Positions 9,526 to 18,673 of a stretch of 64,000 nt of DNA are shown here, piece by piece (position 1 is the first letter of the stretch; each line of letters begins with the position of its first letter). Origin of the DNA: Stentor roeselii (Eukaryota > Ciliophora > Heterotrichea > Heterotrichida > Stentoridae); NCBI GenBank assembly GCA_006503475.1, contig RSEH01000135.1, positions 1-64,000 of the forward strand, given 5' to 3'. The translations under genes and the position numbers were made by a program. The notes under the pieces were generated by a model. It made no database searches. It was given only the letters and a program-made list of their open reading frames with translations, and was not told where the DNA came from.

Positions 9526-11523
9526 CTAGGCTAAGCGCGAACTAATAGAGTAAGAGTACCTTTTACATGACCTCTTGCAATGCAGGTGTTCAGCGATGAC
9601 CCAAGTATTCATAGGAACTTCAATTTCGCAAACAGGCTCTCGAATACAATAGTTCACATTTTGACTTTCACTTGTATCCAACATCACGCAATTATCACGT
9701 CCGGCATTATAAAGCACGATACTTACGCCATTTTCATGTTTAACAGTATAAATGCTCACCCCTCCCAATTTGCTCGCGGATTCTCCGCGAGCCTTACAGA
9801 TTTCACTCCAAGTCTTCAGATAAACCTCATCATTATTAGGAGCCTGTGTGATTCTCAAGTTATTCGTCGTGGAGTGTAATGAAAGTACCACCGCTCTTGA
9901 CTCAACCGAGTACAAACTCTCATCATACCCAAGTCGTGTAAGCCACTGTCTAATCATAGGTTCTTTATACTGTCCAAGTGCAACATAGAACATTTCATAA
10001 AATCCCTGCAAAGTGAGTCCTTCATCTGTAGAGGTGTATTTATTTCTAATCACACTGTAAAACTGCCGCTCATCACAAGGTAACCCGATTCGAGACATGA
10101 AGTCAAGGAACTGGCTACAGTTCATCACCTGGTCCAAGTCGCTGTCGTATTTACGGAAGATGTCGCGAAGGGTACTTTTGAAGATCGGGTCAAATTCGCC
10201 TGAGTCACTCAAAAGTGGCATCTCAGGAAGTCGCCCCTCTGGGCGGAAGACGCTTCCACCGGAGACTGGAACGAGAAGGTAACGGCCTGGCTGAAGACGT
10301 GCCTCGATTTGACGTTCACGCTCTTGGTTTGTCACTTGGCTGTACTGGACTAAACCGTAACCGTCTTCTAGAATTGCTAGGCCTAAGTCGAGGTAAGGGC
10401 GAAAACGCTCTACGCCTACTGATCGCTCGTCTTCTTGGTGAAGTTCTACTACTATTTGGGATTCTTCGAATAGATCTAGAATGAAGTAGTCTGATGGCAT
10501 TGCACCGTATAATGCGTTTACTTTTATTAAGGTCTTTTTACGCTCTTCTAAGGTGTAACCTAAATGGCCGACTACGATTCTTTGGAAGTTCTTTATGAAG
10601 TCTTCGAAAGTCATCCAGAAGGCACCGTCGTTTTTGTCGAATATTGGATGGAAGTACTGTTTGAACTCGGGTGTCCATTCTCGGGAGTTGTCGCTCCACG
10701 CACCGTTCCACTCGAATGACCCCCAAGGATTCCTAAGATTAACCAATTTGACTCCTCTAAGTTCTCCAACCCCAATAACAGTATAATAATGCGAAGCAAC
10801 AATACCAGCATCTTCAGAAGCCTTACTAGAAGTAGCAGCAAGCATGCACTGACTAGTAGAATGCCAAGTTTTCATATCCCTCCAAAACTCTCCACTATCA
10901 ATTTTTTCCCGAATCTTGTTAAAATAAAAGGTAAAAGCAGGACATCCCGTTAAATCCTCAAATGACTCTTGGGCCATTCCTCCCTTAAGTGCAAGATACG
11001 ACCCATGAAGTTTCGCATAAGCTTTTTCCAAAATAATAACCCAAAGTTCATTTCCATTATTCCTGCTAAATACCGGTTCTTTAGAAGCCTTACTACAAGG
11101 AATAAGGTCATCAACAGTGACAGTCTGCCATTCTCCATCTTTGCAGAGTCTAAGTCTATAGAAATTATGCTCGTTGTACTCAGCGTTTTGAAAGAGTTTC
11201 GTGATATACAAGGGCTTCGTTGCCAATGCACATAAAGTGCACATTAACCAGCAGTCTCCAAGTTCTCCTTGTTGAATGTCGCTGTTGTCGATGCCTCCTT
11301 CGAAGACATGAATTTGTCCCTTGAGGAACTCTGAAGGCCTTAGCCAGACCACAGGTCCAGAAACGCGAAACTGGGAGTCTCCATATAAGGAAGAAAGCCC
11401 TGGCGGGAAGTAAGGGTCGGTGAAGTGCAAGTTGTTCAGAAGACTGCTCAGGTACTCGATTCGCACATGGTCGATCGGGACTGACTGGATTTCATTTCGG
11501 ATTTTCTGAAGGTCGAGCGACAT
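9526..11523 (-). CDS. Calpain-type cysteine protease with C-terminal EF-hand region
   Basis: 665 residues. The papain-like calpain core carries the full triad: Cys91 in QGELGDCWLM, His245 in SHYYTVIG and Asn265 in NLRNPWG, with the oxyanion Gln in IQQGE. The core is followed by a beta-rich C2-like domain (about 335-435). An EF-hand-like segment with a DSDLDQVMNCSQF loop (about 455-485) follows, and a second beta-rich C2-like region ends the protein. Calpains cleave substrates in a limited, Ca2+-stimulated way; ciliates carry expanded families. Intact catalytic residues indicate an active protease. It diverges from the RING protein gene with 30 bp between start codons. Confidence 0.93.
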   Translation of the reverse strand: MSLDLQKIRNEIQSVPIDHVRIEYLSSLLNNLHFTDPYFPPGLSSLYGDSQFRVSGPVVWLRPSEFLKGQIHVFEGGIDNSDIQQGELGDCWLMCTLCALATKPLYITKLFQNAEYNEHNFYRLRLCKDGEWQTVTVDDLIPCSKASKEPVFSRNNGNELWVIILEKAYAKLHGSYLALKGGMAQESFEDLTGCPAFTFYFNKIREKIDSGEFWRDMKTWHSTSQCMLAATSSKASEDAGIVASHYYTVIGVGELRGVKLVNLRNPWGSFEWNGAWSDNSREWTPEFKQYFHPIFDKNDGAFWMTFEDFIKNFQRIVVGHLGYTLEERKKTLIKVNALYGAMPSDYFILDLFEESQIVVELHQEDERSVGVERFRPYLDLGLAILEDGYGLVQYSQVTNQERERQIEARLQPGRYLLVPVSGGSVFRPEGRLPEMPLLSDSGEFDPIFKSTLRDIFRKYDSDLDQVMNCSQFLDFMSRIGLPCDERQFYSVIRNKYTSTDEGLTLQGFYEMFYVALGQYKEPMIRQWLTRLGYDESLYSVESRAVVLSLHSTTNNLRITQAPNNDEVYLKTWSEICKARGESASKLGGVSIYTVKHENGVSIVLYNAGRDNCVMLDTSESQNVNYCIREPVCEIEVPMNTWVIAEHLHCKRSCKRYSYSISSRLA

Positions 11524-11553
11524 TATTATTAGAATGAAACTGAATTGGTTATA

Positions 11554-12384
11554 ATGAGCAGGTTAAATGAAAGTTTTATTAAAAACCTGGTTGAAACTTA
11601 TAACTCACTTGGAAAACTTGAGTTTTTTATCGCTGGGTATTGCTCTGCAATCACTTCGGTCTCTGCTGATATTATTTTGAAGTTCTTGTCAAAGGTTTCT
11701 ATACTTCAAGACCCTGCTGATCGGCAAGACATTCACTCGACTCTCATGATTGGAAAGTTGGGAAAGGCGAAAAGTCTTTTACATCAGTTGAATTCTCAGA
11801 ACTTTAGCCAGTTCAGAAGCTTTTTATTTAATGTTCCGAAAGATATCTGTAAAAAGTGTGGAAATCCTGCAGCTGATAAGGAAATCGAGTATTTAGAGTG
11901 CTGTGCTGACTTGTTTCATAAGGAATGTATTAAAAATTTCATTCATGAACAAATTCAGTTGAAGATTTACCCGATTACTTGTCCTGCGTGTCCGAAAGAA
12001 ATCTCTTCAGAGTACATAAAGATTAAAATTAGTGAGTTGGACTATGAAAATTATGTCAGAAATGAAATTTCTCATGCTATTGAAACCTTTGAATGCCCTG
12101 TCCCTACCTGCAAACACATCATTTCTTATAGCATTGAGACTAATCAGTTTAAGGTTCAGTGTGGAAAATGCTTGAATTTTGCTTGCTTGAATTGTGGGGT
12201 CAAGTTTCATGAAAATTTGACATGTGATGAGTATCTTTCTATTAAAAACAGGAAGTGCGAATTTTGTGGACTTATGATGAAAAGAACTGGATTGAAAATA
12301 TTTTGTGTTTGTTCGGCTGTTGTTTGTGGAATATGCTCTTTTCCTAGTAATCTTTGTAAGTGTAAATTTAGAAAGGGGGGGTAA
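11554..12384 (+). CDS. RBR-type (RING-IBR-RING2-like) protein lacking the catalytic Cys
   Basis: 276 residues from the ATG at 11554; the frame opens nine bases earlier at a TTG. RING1 begins CKKCGNPAADKEIEYLECC at about 95 and includes FHKECI and CPAC. An IBR follows with ECPVPTC, CGKC, CLNC and FHENLTC. A RING2-like unit starts at Cys235 (CEFC). In active RBR ubiquitin ligases RING2 has a Gly-Cys whose Cys accepts ubiquitin; here the matching position is Leu247 (RTGLKIFCVC). It may be a non-catalytic ubiquitin-system adaptor, or it may use only RING1. The N-terminal 90 residues are not recognised. Confidence 0.8.
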   Translation: MSRLNESFIKNLVETYNSLGKLEFFIAGYCSAITSVSADIILKFLSKVSILQDPADRQDIHSTLMIGKLGKAKSLLHQLNSQNFSQFRSFLFNVPKDICKKCGNPAADKEIEYLECCADLFHKECIKNFIHEQIQLKIYPITCPACPKEISSEYIKIKISELDYENYVRNEISHAIETFECPVPTCKHIISYSIETNQFKVQCGKCLNFACLNCGVKFHENLTCDEYLSIKNRKCEFCGLMMKRTGLKIFCVCSAVVCGICSFPSNLCKCKFRKGG

Positions 12385-13377
12385 TAATTGAATGGTTTAA
12401 TGGTTTTAGGTTTATTAGTTGGGTGATGATTTGATGATCGATTATTTTATGTAATTGGAGATCATAGAATTGATAATGAGGATAAATTATTGAAAATTTA
12501 GTATTATCTGTTTAATAGAAAATAAAAAAATTTAATATAAATTCAAGGCTTTTTATAATTTTTACTATTAAAGACTGGCAGCCTTGGAGGAAATAAAATT
12601 ATATTTATATAAGGTATTTATTTTTAAGTATCCTTAGATATTGTTTGTATTGATCAATCCCTTGAAAAATCTAAAAAATCACTAACGTTATTTTTATATC
12701 TAAAGTTTGAAATATCTTACTTAGTCAAATTTTCTAAAGAATAATTAAGTTTAGTCTATTAATCCCTTTTCTTAAATCAAAGGGGTAACTCTTTTCCTCT
12801 AAATAAACTAAATTCTTTTAATATGATTGATTATCTAGCAATTTATTACAGCTGAAAGTCTTGTTTGTGAACCTTGTTCGAATTGGAAAAATTTAATAAT
12901 CTGCCTGATGATTACTTTAATAGAAGCTATAAATTTAAGACTGATGATTTTATTTGTTATTATTCTTAAGGTATGAGTAAACTTAGAATATTATGAGACT
13001 GTAAAACAAGAAATTTTGATTTTTACTGATCTAATTGATGAAAATTTCTGAGCTAAACCACAAATTTGATTAATGAATTGACTAGCAGTATGAAATTCTT
13101 GATTTTCTTTTGATTTTATAGGTGGTTTAAAATAATTATCTAGTTTTAAAGGACTTCAACCATCAGCCCACCTAAATCATTTGATAAAAGATTACTTGTT
13201 TGAAAATTTAAGATTAGCTATATACTTGGTATTAGTCGCAAATGAAATTTCCTATGAATCTTAATATTTTCTTAGATTAATAAAATTTCTTTAACATAAA
13301 ACTCGCGATTTAGTCAAAGATTAAATACAACTATCTAATAAACACCTAATAAAAGAATTAATAATTAAGGTCATAAA
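12385..13377. other. Long AT-rich intergenic region
   Basis: About 1 kb with no convincing gene. A GTTCGAATT near 12875 recalls a tRNA T-loop, but its flanks do not pair. A 22-codon hydrophobic frame near 12910 is within chance expectation for such AT-rich DNA. Confidence 0.45.
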
Positions 13378-16356
13378 ATGTATGATGTAGAAGCCAGGTA
13401 CCAAAGACTTGAGGATGAAGGCTCATCTCTGAGTCTCGATCACAAAAAGCTTAGATCAGCTTTTATTCCTTATCTTGAAGGAGATCCTGCGAAGGGGATT
13501 GAAGAACTCCAAAAAATCGGACTTGAGAATATCGAGAAAAGTTTAAGGACAAATTTCGAACTAGGGATTAAAGACGACTTGCATATCTCTGAACGAGTAA
13601 AGTTATTCGGGTCAAACAAACCCCAGAAAAATGCTCTATGCTCATATTTCAGTGGTTTTCCAAAATCAAAACAAGCAGTGGCCTTAAGTCTTATATTCAT
13701 TTTAACTGTGTGCTATATAGTTTTGATAAACTTAGAAAATGATTCAAGCGACCTGCATTATGAGGCTTATGGATTGCTTGTAATCGTTATTGCAAGTTTA
13801 TTAATCTGCTTCTTTCAATTAATTCAAAATCGGGTATCTAATAATTTGAATCAAGTGCAGATATTTAAAGTAAAGAGAAATTGCACAATCCTAGAAATAA
13901 GCTCCGAAGATCTTCTAGCTGGTGATTTGATGTTACTTGAAATAGGCAACATAGTTCCATGTTACGGCTTAGTTGTCGACTCTTCAAACCTCTCATGTAA
14001 AGAATCATCTAAAACTGTCTCCAAAGCGCCCCTTACATTCTTCTTCTCCACTAAATACTCCGCTGCCCCATCCGATTCAACTCAGCCTTCTCCATTTCTG
14101 CTGATGAACACTATCGTGAGTGAAGGATTCGGCGAGATCATAGTCACAGGATTCGAAGATTTTTTGCCGAAATCTAAAAAATCAGAAAAAAATCCTTCAT
14201 CATCAAAGCCAATAAACAAGCTCAGCAAAATCATCAACAAAATAAGAATTTATTCAATATTCTTCATTTTTGCCGCTTTACTCACCAGGTTCTTGATAAG
14301 ACTGTCCACATACGAAGAATTAAGAATAGAAATCACGTATGAACTAATCGAAATAGCTTGCTTTATTCTCGCAGTTTCAACAATTGTATTTTCTCAGACT
14401 CCATTCTTCTTTCAAGTAAAATCTGAGTGCGAGACTATTCAAAAGCTTCTTGGTGAGAACTGTCTTGTGAAAAAGATGGAGGTTTTAAAAGCTCTGAAAA
14501 AAGTTAGATGTGTCTGCTTTGATAAAACAAATACTTTAACACATGAGTTCATGGAAGTTCAGCATATGGGCTGCTTTGATTCTAAGGAAAAGTTTGAAGT
14601 TAGAGATTCTTTTGAATTGATTTCGATTTTAAAGTCAAATCAGTGTTTTTATATGTTTATTAAAGAAGCTGTTTGTCTTGCTACTGGCGCGATGATTGGG
14701 TCTGGTAGCAACTCTGGAATTGGGTTTCGACGAGAACAGCACCTTATCAGGATGATCCATAAAGTTGATGGGAACTCGCAGGATTATCTTAGTTTAAGGA
14801 ATCATGCTAAGGATAGAGTGATAAAGATAAATGAATTTAGCTCTAGCAGGAAAAGATCTAGCACAGTTATTCAGACTAATGAAGGGAGATATCGAGTGAT
14901 TGTTATCTCGGATACTGAAGAAATTTTGAAATCATGCAGCAGGTTTCTTGATGTTAATTTGAAGACCCATCAACTTTCTACTAATGAAGAAAATGAAATT
15001 GCAGGATCGTTTAAAATTTTAAAAAGTGAAGGGCAGAGATTTTCAATTGTCACATATCGAGACTTTGAAGACGAATCCTTAATCGACTCAAAAGACGAAA
15101 AAGATTTTCCAATACTCGAATCAGAAAATCTCACATTCGCCGGATATTTCGCTTATTCCCAAGTTCCAAAACCAAATGCTTCCGAAACAATAAAAAACCT
15201 TCAATCCGCTGGAATCCATTCAAAACTCTTTACAGGAGACAACAAAGAAAACGCTGAATACATTGCTAACAGTTTAGGATTATCGAAGAACCCAAACATG
15301 TCAATAGATGGTCGAGGATTTTCCATGAAAGTTGAACTTGCAGTAGACTCAAAAGGTTCAAAAGTTATAAAAAACATGACAAATTTTGAAGAAATTTTTG
15401 AAAAAATTGATGTTTTTTATAGATTTAATCCTGATGAAAAATTTATCTTGGTTAAAGGGATCAAAGAACTTGGATACCCTGTTGCTGTTGTTGGAGATGG
15501 TAGTAATGATGCACCTGCTTTAATCGGGGCTGATGCCGGTTTTGCTATGGCGATTTGTGGAAGTGATATTGCGAAAGAAGCTGCTTCAGTGATTATTTTA
15601 GATGACTCGGTTTGGGCTGTTTTTAAGGCATTTAGATTGGTTCAGTGCTTGTATGCTAAGGTTAGAAGTGTTAAGGTTTTCATGAAAATTCATTGGTTGG
15701 TTGTAGGTTTTAGTTGCTTTATTGCAGCTGCGATTATTCAACAGACTTTGTTTTCACCTGCTCAGGTACTTTTTACCTTTTTTTTGTTGGATTTCGCAGC
15801 TGTTCAGGTTTTTGGGGATTTAAGGCCATCTAGGAAGCTGAAGCGTGAAAGTGTGAAATTCACTAAATATCTATTATTCCAAACACTAGCACAATTATTT
15901 ATTTTGCTTATTTTCACCTTCATCGGTGAGTACCTAGTGCTGGAATTCGACTCAAGTAGGACTTCATGTGTAAATCCTTCAAACGAAGGATACATTTGTT
16001 CAGGAAGATTTTACAAAATTAACGGTGAATATGACTACATCCATTATTATGCAGAATATGGGCCAAGCAGACACTTCACCTTTATTTTTAATCTTTTCTT
16101 CTTCATGCAGGTGTTCAATATGCTGAACATGACAAGGTCAAGAAAAAGGGTCTATAAGTTCAACAAGATGACTTTGAAAACTCTCTTTGTTCTAGTGTTG
16201 ACTTTGGCAGTTCAAGTTATTGCCACTCAGTTTCTGAATTTTTACCTGAATGTGAATGAAAATGGACTGAGCATAGTGCAGTGGAGTCTTTGTGTGGGGT
16301 ACGCAGCAGTTCCAGTTCTTTTGGATATTTTATACTGCTTAGTATTTAGGCGCTAG
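13378..16356 (+). CDS. Divergent P-type ATPase (Ca2+-ATPase-like)
   Basis: 992 residues with the overall P2-ATPase layout: N-terminal cytosolic part, M1-M2 near 100-150, actuator domain, M3-M4 near 300-350, large P/N domain and a C-terminal six-helix bundle. The phosphorylation site is Asp382 in CFDKTNTLT, where the usual DKTGT has Asn for Gly. TGD (619-621) and GDGSNDAP (706-713) are intact. The actuator TGES loop reads TVSK (213-216), so the dephosphorylation Glu is missing. The M4 PEGLP motif reads as TPFFFQ. It is either a pump with altered cycle or ion selectivity or a pseudo-pump. Layout and sequence suggest a plasma-membrane Ca2+-ATPase ancestor, but the substrate cannot be assigned. 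Confidence 0.85.
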   Translation: MYDVEARYQRLEDEGSSLSLDHKKLRSAFIPYLEGDPAKGIEELQKIGLENIEKSLRTNFELGIKDDLHISERVKLFGSNKPQKNALCSYFSGFPKSKQAVALSLIFILTVCYIVLINLENDSSDLHYEAYGLLVIVIASLLICFFQLIQNRVSNNLNQVQIFKVKRNCTILEISSEDLLAGDLMLLEIGNIVPCYGLVVDSSNLSCKESSKTVSKAPLTFFFSTKYSAAPSDSTQPSPFLLMNTIVSEGFGEIIVTGFEDFLPKSKKSEKNPSSSKPINKLSKIINKIRIYSIFFIFAALLTRFLIRLSTYEELRIEITYELIEIACFILAVSTIVFSQTPFFFQVKSECETIQKLLGENCLVKKMEVLKALKKVRCVCFDKTNTLTHEFMEVQHMGCFDSKEKFEVRDSFELISILKSNQCFYMFIKEAVCLATGAMIGSGSNSGIGFRREQHLIRMIHKVDGNSQDYLSLRNHAKDRVIKINEFSSSRKRSSTVIQTNEGRYRVIVISDTEEILKSCSRFLDVNLKTHQLSTNEENEIAGSFKILKSEGQRFSIVTYRDFEDESLIDSKDEKDFPILESENLTFAGYFAYSQVPKPNASETIKNLQSAGIHSKLFTGDNKENAEYIANSLGLSKNPNMSIDGRGFSMKVELAVDSKGSKVIKNMTNFEEIFEKIDVFYRFNPDEKFILVKGIKELGYPVAVVGDGSNDAPALIGADAGFAMAICGSDIAKEAASVIILDDSVWAVFKAFRLVQCLYAKVRSVKVFMKIHWLVVGFSCFIAAAIIQQTLFSPAQVLFTFFLLDFAAVQVFGDLRPSRKLKRESVKFTKYLLFQTLAQLFILLIFTFIGEYLVLEFDSSRTSCVNPSNEGYICSGRFYKINGEYDYIHYYAEYGPSRHFTFIFNLFFFMQVFNMLNMTRSRKRVYKFNKMTLKTLFVLVLTLAVQVIATQFLNFYLNVNENGLSIVQWSLCVGYAAVPVLLDILYCLVFRR

Positions 16357-16783
16357 TTAAAATAAGTTAGTATAATTGAAGGAATTCCAAAAATTATAGA
16401 AAAAGATTGGATTGTTAGGGAAAATTCATTAAATTTCTGGGGTGGTTAAATTTTGTTGAAGGATTTTTTTAGTTATAGAACAGGAAATAACTTTAAATAA
16501 TCATTAGAAATATTAAAGATTCTATCAATCAAAATAAATTCGATGCAAGTTCACAAATTCATTTACTTTTTCAGTTTATAATCTAAGACCTAAAACTTAA
16601 CCCAACTCTTACAGATCTATAATCACAATACAAACCATCATCCCAATAATAATATAAACAATCCTCTAAACAAAATCAAATCAAAAAGATCTTTAAATTC
16701 AATCCAAAAACTATCTACCTAATAAATCAAAAAGATCTTAAACTCAATCAAAACCCTTAAAATTCAATCCATAAACTATCTAC
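16357..16783. other. Intergenic region with a short duplication
   Basis: AT-rich spacer between the 3' ends of the ATPase and the COMMD gene. Its right half holds a tandem duplication of the COMMD gene end, given separately. No other gene was seen. Confidence 0.5.
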
Positions 16784-16793
16784 CTAATAAATC
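16695..16793. repeat. Direct duplication of the COMMD 3' end
   Basis: A 34-bp block at 16695-16728 recurs at 16760-16793 with one mismatch; the shared core is ACTATCTACCTAATAAATC. The right copy contains the TAG stop and last codons of the minus-strand COMMD gene. The left copy is therefore a duplicate of that gene's end in its 3' flank. A second shared word, ATCAAAAAGATCTT, precedes the left copy and follows it, so the duplicated unit was about 50 bp or more. Confidence 0.8.
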
Positions 16794-17278
16794 TTCTCAA
16801 TCTGCTGCACAGCAGCTTTTAACTTATAAACCAAATCCGCAAGTTGCGCCCTGGTGCAAGTAAAAGCGAATTCCTCAAACTCTCCCTTCAAATCCTGAAC
16901 AACAGGTTTAACAACAATAGCCGGAGCATGTAATTTCCTAATTCCAGAAGTAGACACTTCATGCACAGTTTTCCAATTAACATCAACAAGTCTATCAAGT
17001 GCATTTCCAGCTCTAATTTTCGGTAAACTATGAAAAGCATTTTGAAAGTCATGAGAAAACTCTTCAGGAAAGCCGATATTATTGAGAACTTCGACGATTT
17101 TATTGAGAGAATAGTTACTTGCAAGTAAGATTTGAAGAACAGTGTAAACTTCGCATTCAGTCCGGTCTTCAGTTTTGTCTCCTTTGATGAGAAGTTTGAG
17201 GACCTTGCGGCAGGTGTCAAGAGTGACTGACTGTGACCTGAGGTGCTCCAGGGTTGATGAAGGGATGATTTGGTTCAT
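16784..17278 (-). CDS. COMM-domain protein (COMMD family)
   Basis: 164 residues, the usual COMMD length. An N-terminal helical part of about 95 residues is followed by a C-terminal COMM domain at about 98-164. This begins LVDVNWKTVHEVS, which matches the LxDxxWxV signature, and ends with the amphipathic helix around QLADLVYKLKAAVQQIEK. COMMD proteins form the decameric ring of the Commander/CCC complex, which recycles membrane cargo from endosomes and influences ubiquitin and NF-kB-type regulation in animals. The particular paralogue cannot be assigned. The ATG lies 8 bp after the stop of the coiled-coil gene upstream on the same strand. Confidence 0.83.
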   Translation of the reverse strand: MNQIIPSSTLEHLRSQSVTLDTCRKVLKLLIKGDKTEDRTECEVYTVLQILLASNYSLNKIVEVLNNIGFPEEFSHDFQNAFHSLPKIRAGNALDRLVDVNWKTVHEVSTSGIRKLHAPAIVVKPVVQDLKGEFEEFAFTCTRAQLADLVYKLKAAVQQIEKIY

Positions 17279-17286
17279 TTATATTA

Positions 17287-18654
17287 CTAAGGGTTTAACT
17301 GCGACAGTAAACTCATGGCTTGACTGCGGATTTCTTCGAAGGTCATCGGGTAAGTCGTTTCTTCTATCGGCAGGTCTTCAATGTCGTAAGTGCTCACTGG
17401 CGCTTTTGACTCTTTTGTCTCTTTTGGCTCTTGAAGATGCTTTTTCTTTCCTAGTCCTGAAAGTAAGGACTCGATTAGCTCTTCTAGTTTGTTTAGATGA
17501 ACGATCACGTTTGTTGAGTTTAAAGATGGGTCTTCTATTATGTCGAAGGACTCTGCTTTTAGATTGAGGGATTCTAGTTGTTTTATCATTTTTAAAACGT
17601 TTGGAGAGATTTTCTCGATTTGACCTTCTTGGCTGTCTTTGATGGTCAGACAGTCTTTTGACATTTTTTCGATTTTCATGACTTCTTTTTCGATTTTAGT
17701 TAAAATCGCAGTTTTTTTAGCCTCTTTGCTTTGACTTCCTTCAGAGACTTTTTTCATCATTTCATTTGTTTTTTTGACGTTTCTCTCAATATTCTCGATT
17801 TTTTCAGAAATTCTTAAAAAGTTACTTCGTAGGTCTTTTTCTTGCTCACAACTGTCGATGAAGCTCTTGACAGCGACGGTGAAACTTCCGGTATTGATGA
17901 CGTTTCTCATCACCTCTAAGGTTTCTTCAAGTCCGAACATTTTTTCACGATAGTCGTCGATTTCTTTTTCTTTGTCACGGACTTTAATGCTCCATTTTTT
18001 GTGCATTTCTTTCAAAACTCGGATGTTTTCGGCTAGTTCTGAGTATGGCGTTCGGGGTCGTTTGAAACCGGATGGAGTTACTGAATTTGACTCTTTTTTG
18101 AATATTTCTTCTAGTTTAGAGACACGGTCGTTTATGTTCATTCGCGTTGATGTGAAACTTGAGTTCAGCTTTTCTATTCGCGTTCTGTGGGCTGATGCTA
18201 GTTTATGGTTAGCTTCACTAAAATTTTGAAATTCTTTAGTTTTCGTCTGTATCGATTGCAAGTTACTAGTCAAAGCATTTAACTCACGATGAGCTCCAGA
18301 TGCATTTCTCCTAATAATCTGAATCTGTTCCCTCAAGTTTTCATTTTCTTTACGTAGCTTTCCGTATTTGACTTTCAAATTATTCAGTTTCCTCTCATAG
18401 TTCTCGATTTGTTTATAATTCTTATCAGAAGGTTTCCACCTCAAAGTATCTTTCAAGTAAGTTTTAGTATCACTGAGTTCCTTTTTAGCTGATTTGATGA
18501 AATTATCAAGTTCTTCCGACCTTCGGCATTCAAGTTCATATTCCAACAGAAACTTTTCAGCTTCATCTTTAGCTTTAACGTCCATAGTAGTATCTTTCGA
18601 CAGAAGATTCTGATACTCTTTAAGCAGCTTGAGTTGGTCTTCTTGTTGTGTCAT
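17287..18654 (-). CDS. Long coiled-coil protein, 455 residues
   Basis: The frame is open from 18774, but the ATG at 18652-18654 (MTQQEDQLKLLKEY) is preferred. The upstream part would overlap the divergent B55 gene, whose WD40 sequence is clearly real. The protein is nearly all coiled coil (heptads at about 1-170, 200-290 and 300-400). A short break contains a basic, Pro-rich patch (TPSGFKRPRTPYSEL). The C-terminal 50 residues are acidic and end with SLLSQLNP. No family is recognised; size and make-up fit a cytoskeletal or basal-body component, which is inference. Confidence 0.7.
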   Translation of the reverse strand: MTQQEDQLKLLKEYQNLLSKDTTMDVKAKDEAEKFLLEYELECRRSEELDNFIKSAKKELSDTKTYLKDTLRWKPSDKNYKQIENYERKLNNLKVKYGKLRKENENLREQIQIIRRNASGAHRELNALTSNLQSIQTKTKEFQNFSEANHKLASAHRTRIEKLNSSFTSTRMNINDRVSKLEEIFKKESNSVTPSGFKRPRTPYSELAENIRVLKEMHKKWSIKVRDKEKEIDDYREKMFGLEETLEVMRNVINTGSFTVAVKSFIDSCEQEKDLRSNFLRISEKIENIERNVKKTNEMMKKVSEGSQSKEAKKTAILTKIEKEVMKIEKMSKDCLTIKDSQEGQIEKISPNVLKMIKQLESLNLKAESFDIIEDPSLNSTNVIVHLNKLEELIESLLSGLGKKKHLQEPKETKESKAPVSTYDIEDLPIEETTYPMTFEEIRSQAMSLLSQLNP

Positions 18655-18673
18655 TTCTGAATATTGGTTATAA

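Noticed and set aside
12865-12900. tRNA-like GTTCGAATT T-loop
   Set aside because: The five bases on each side do not pair, and no anticodon or acceptor stem is found around it.
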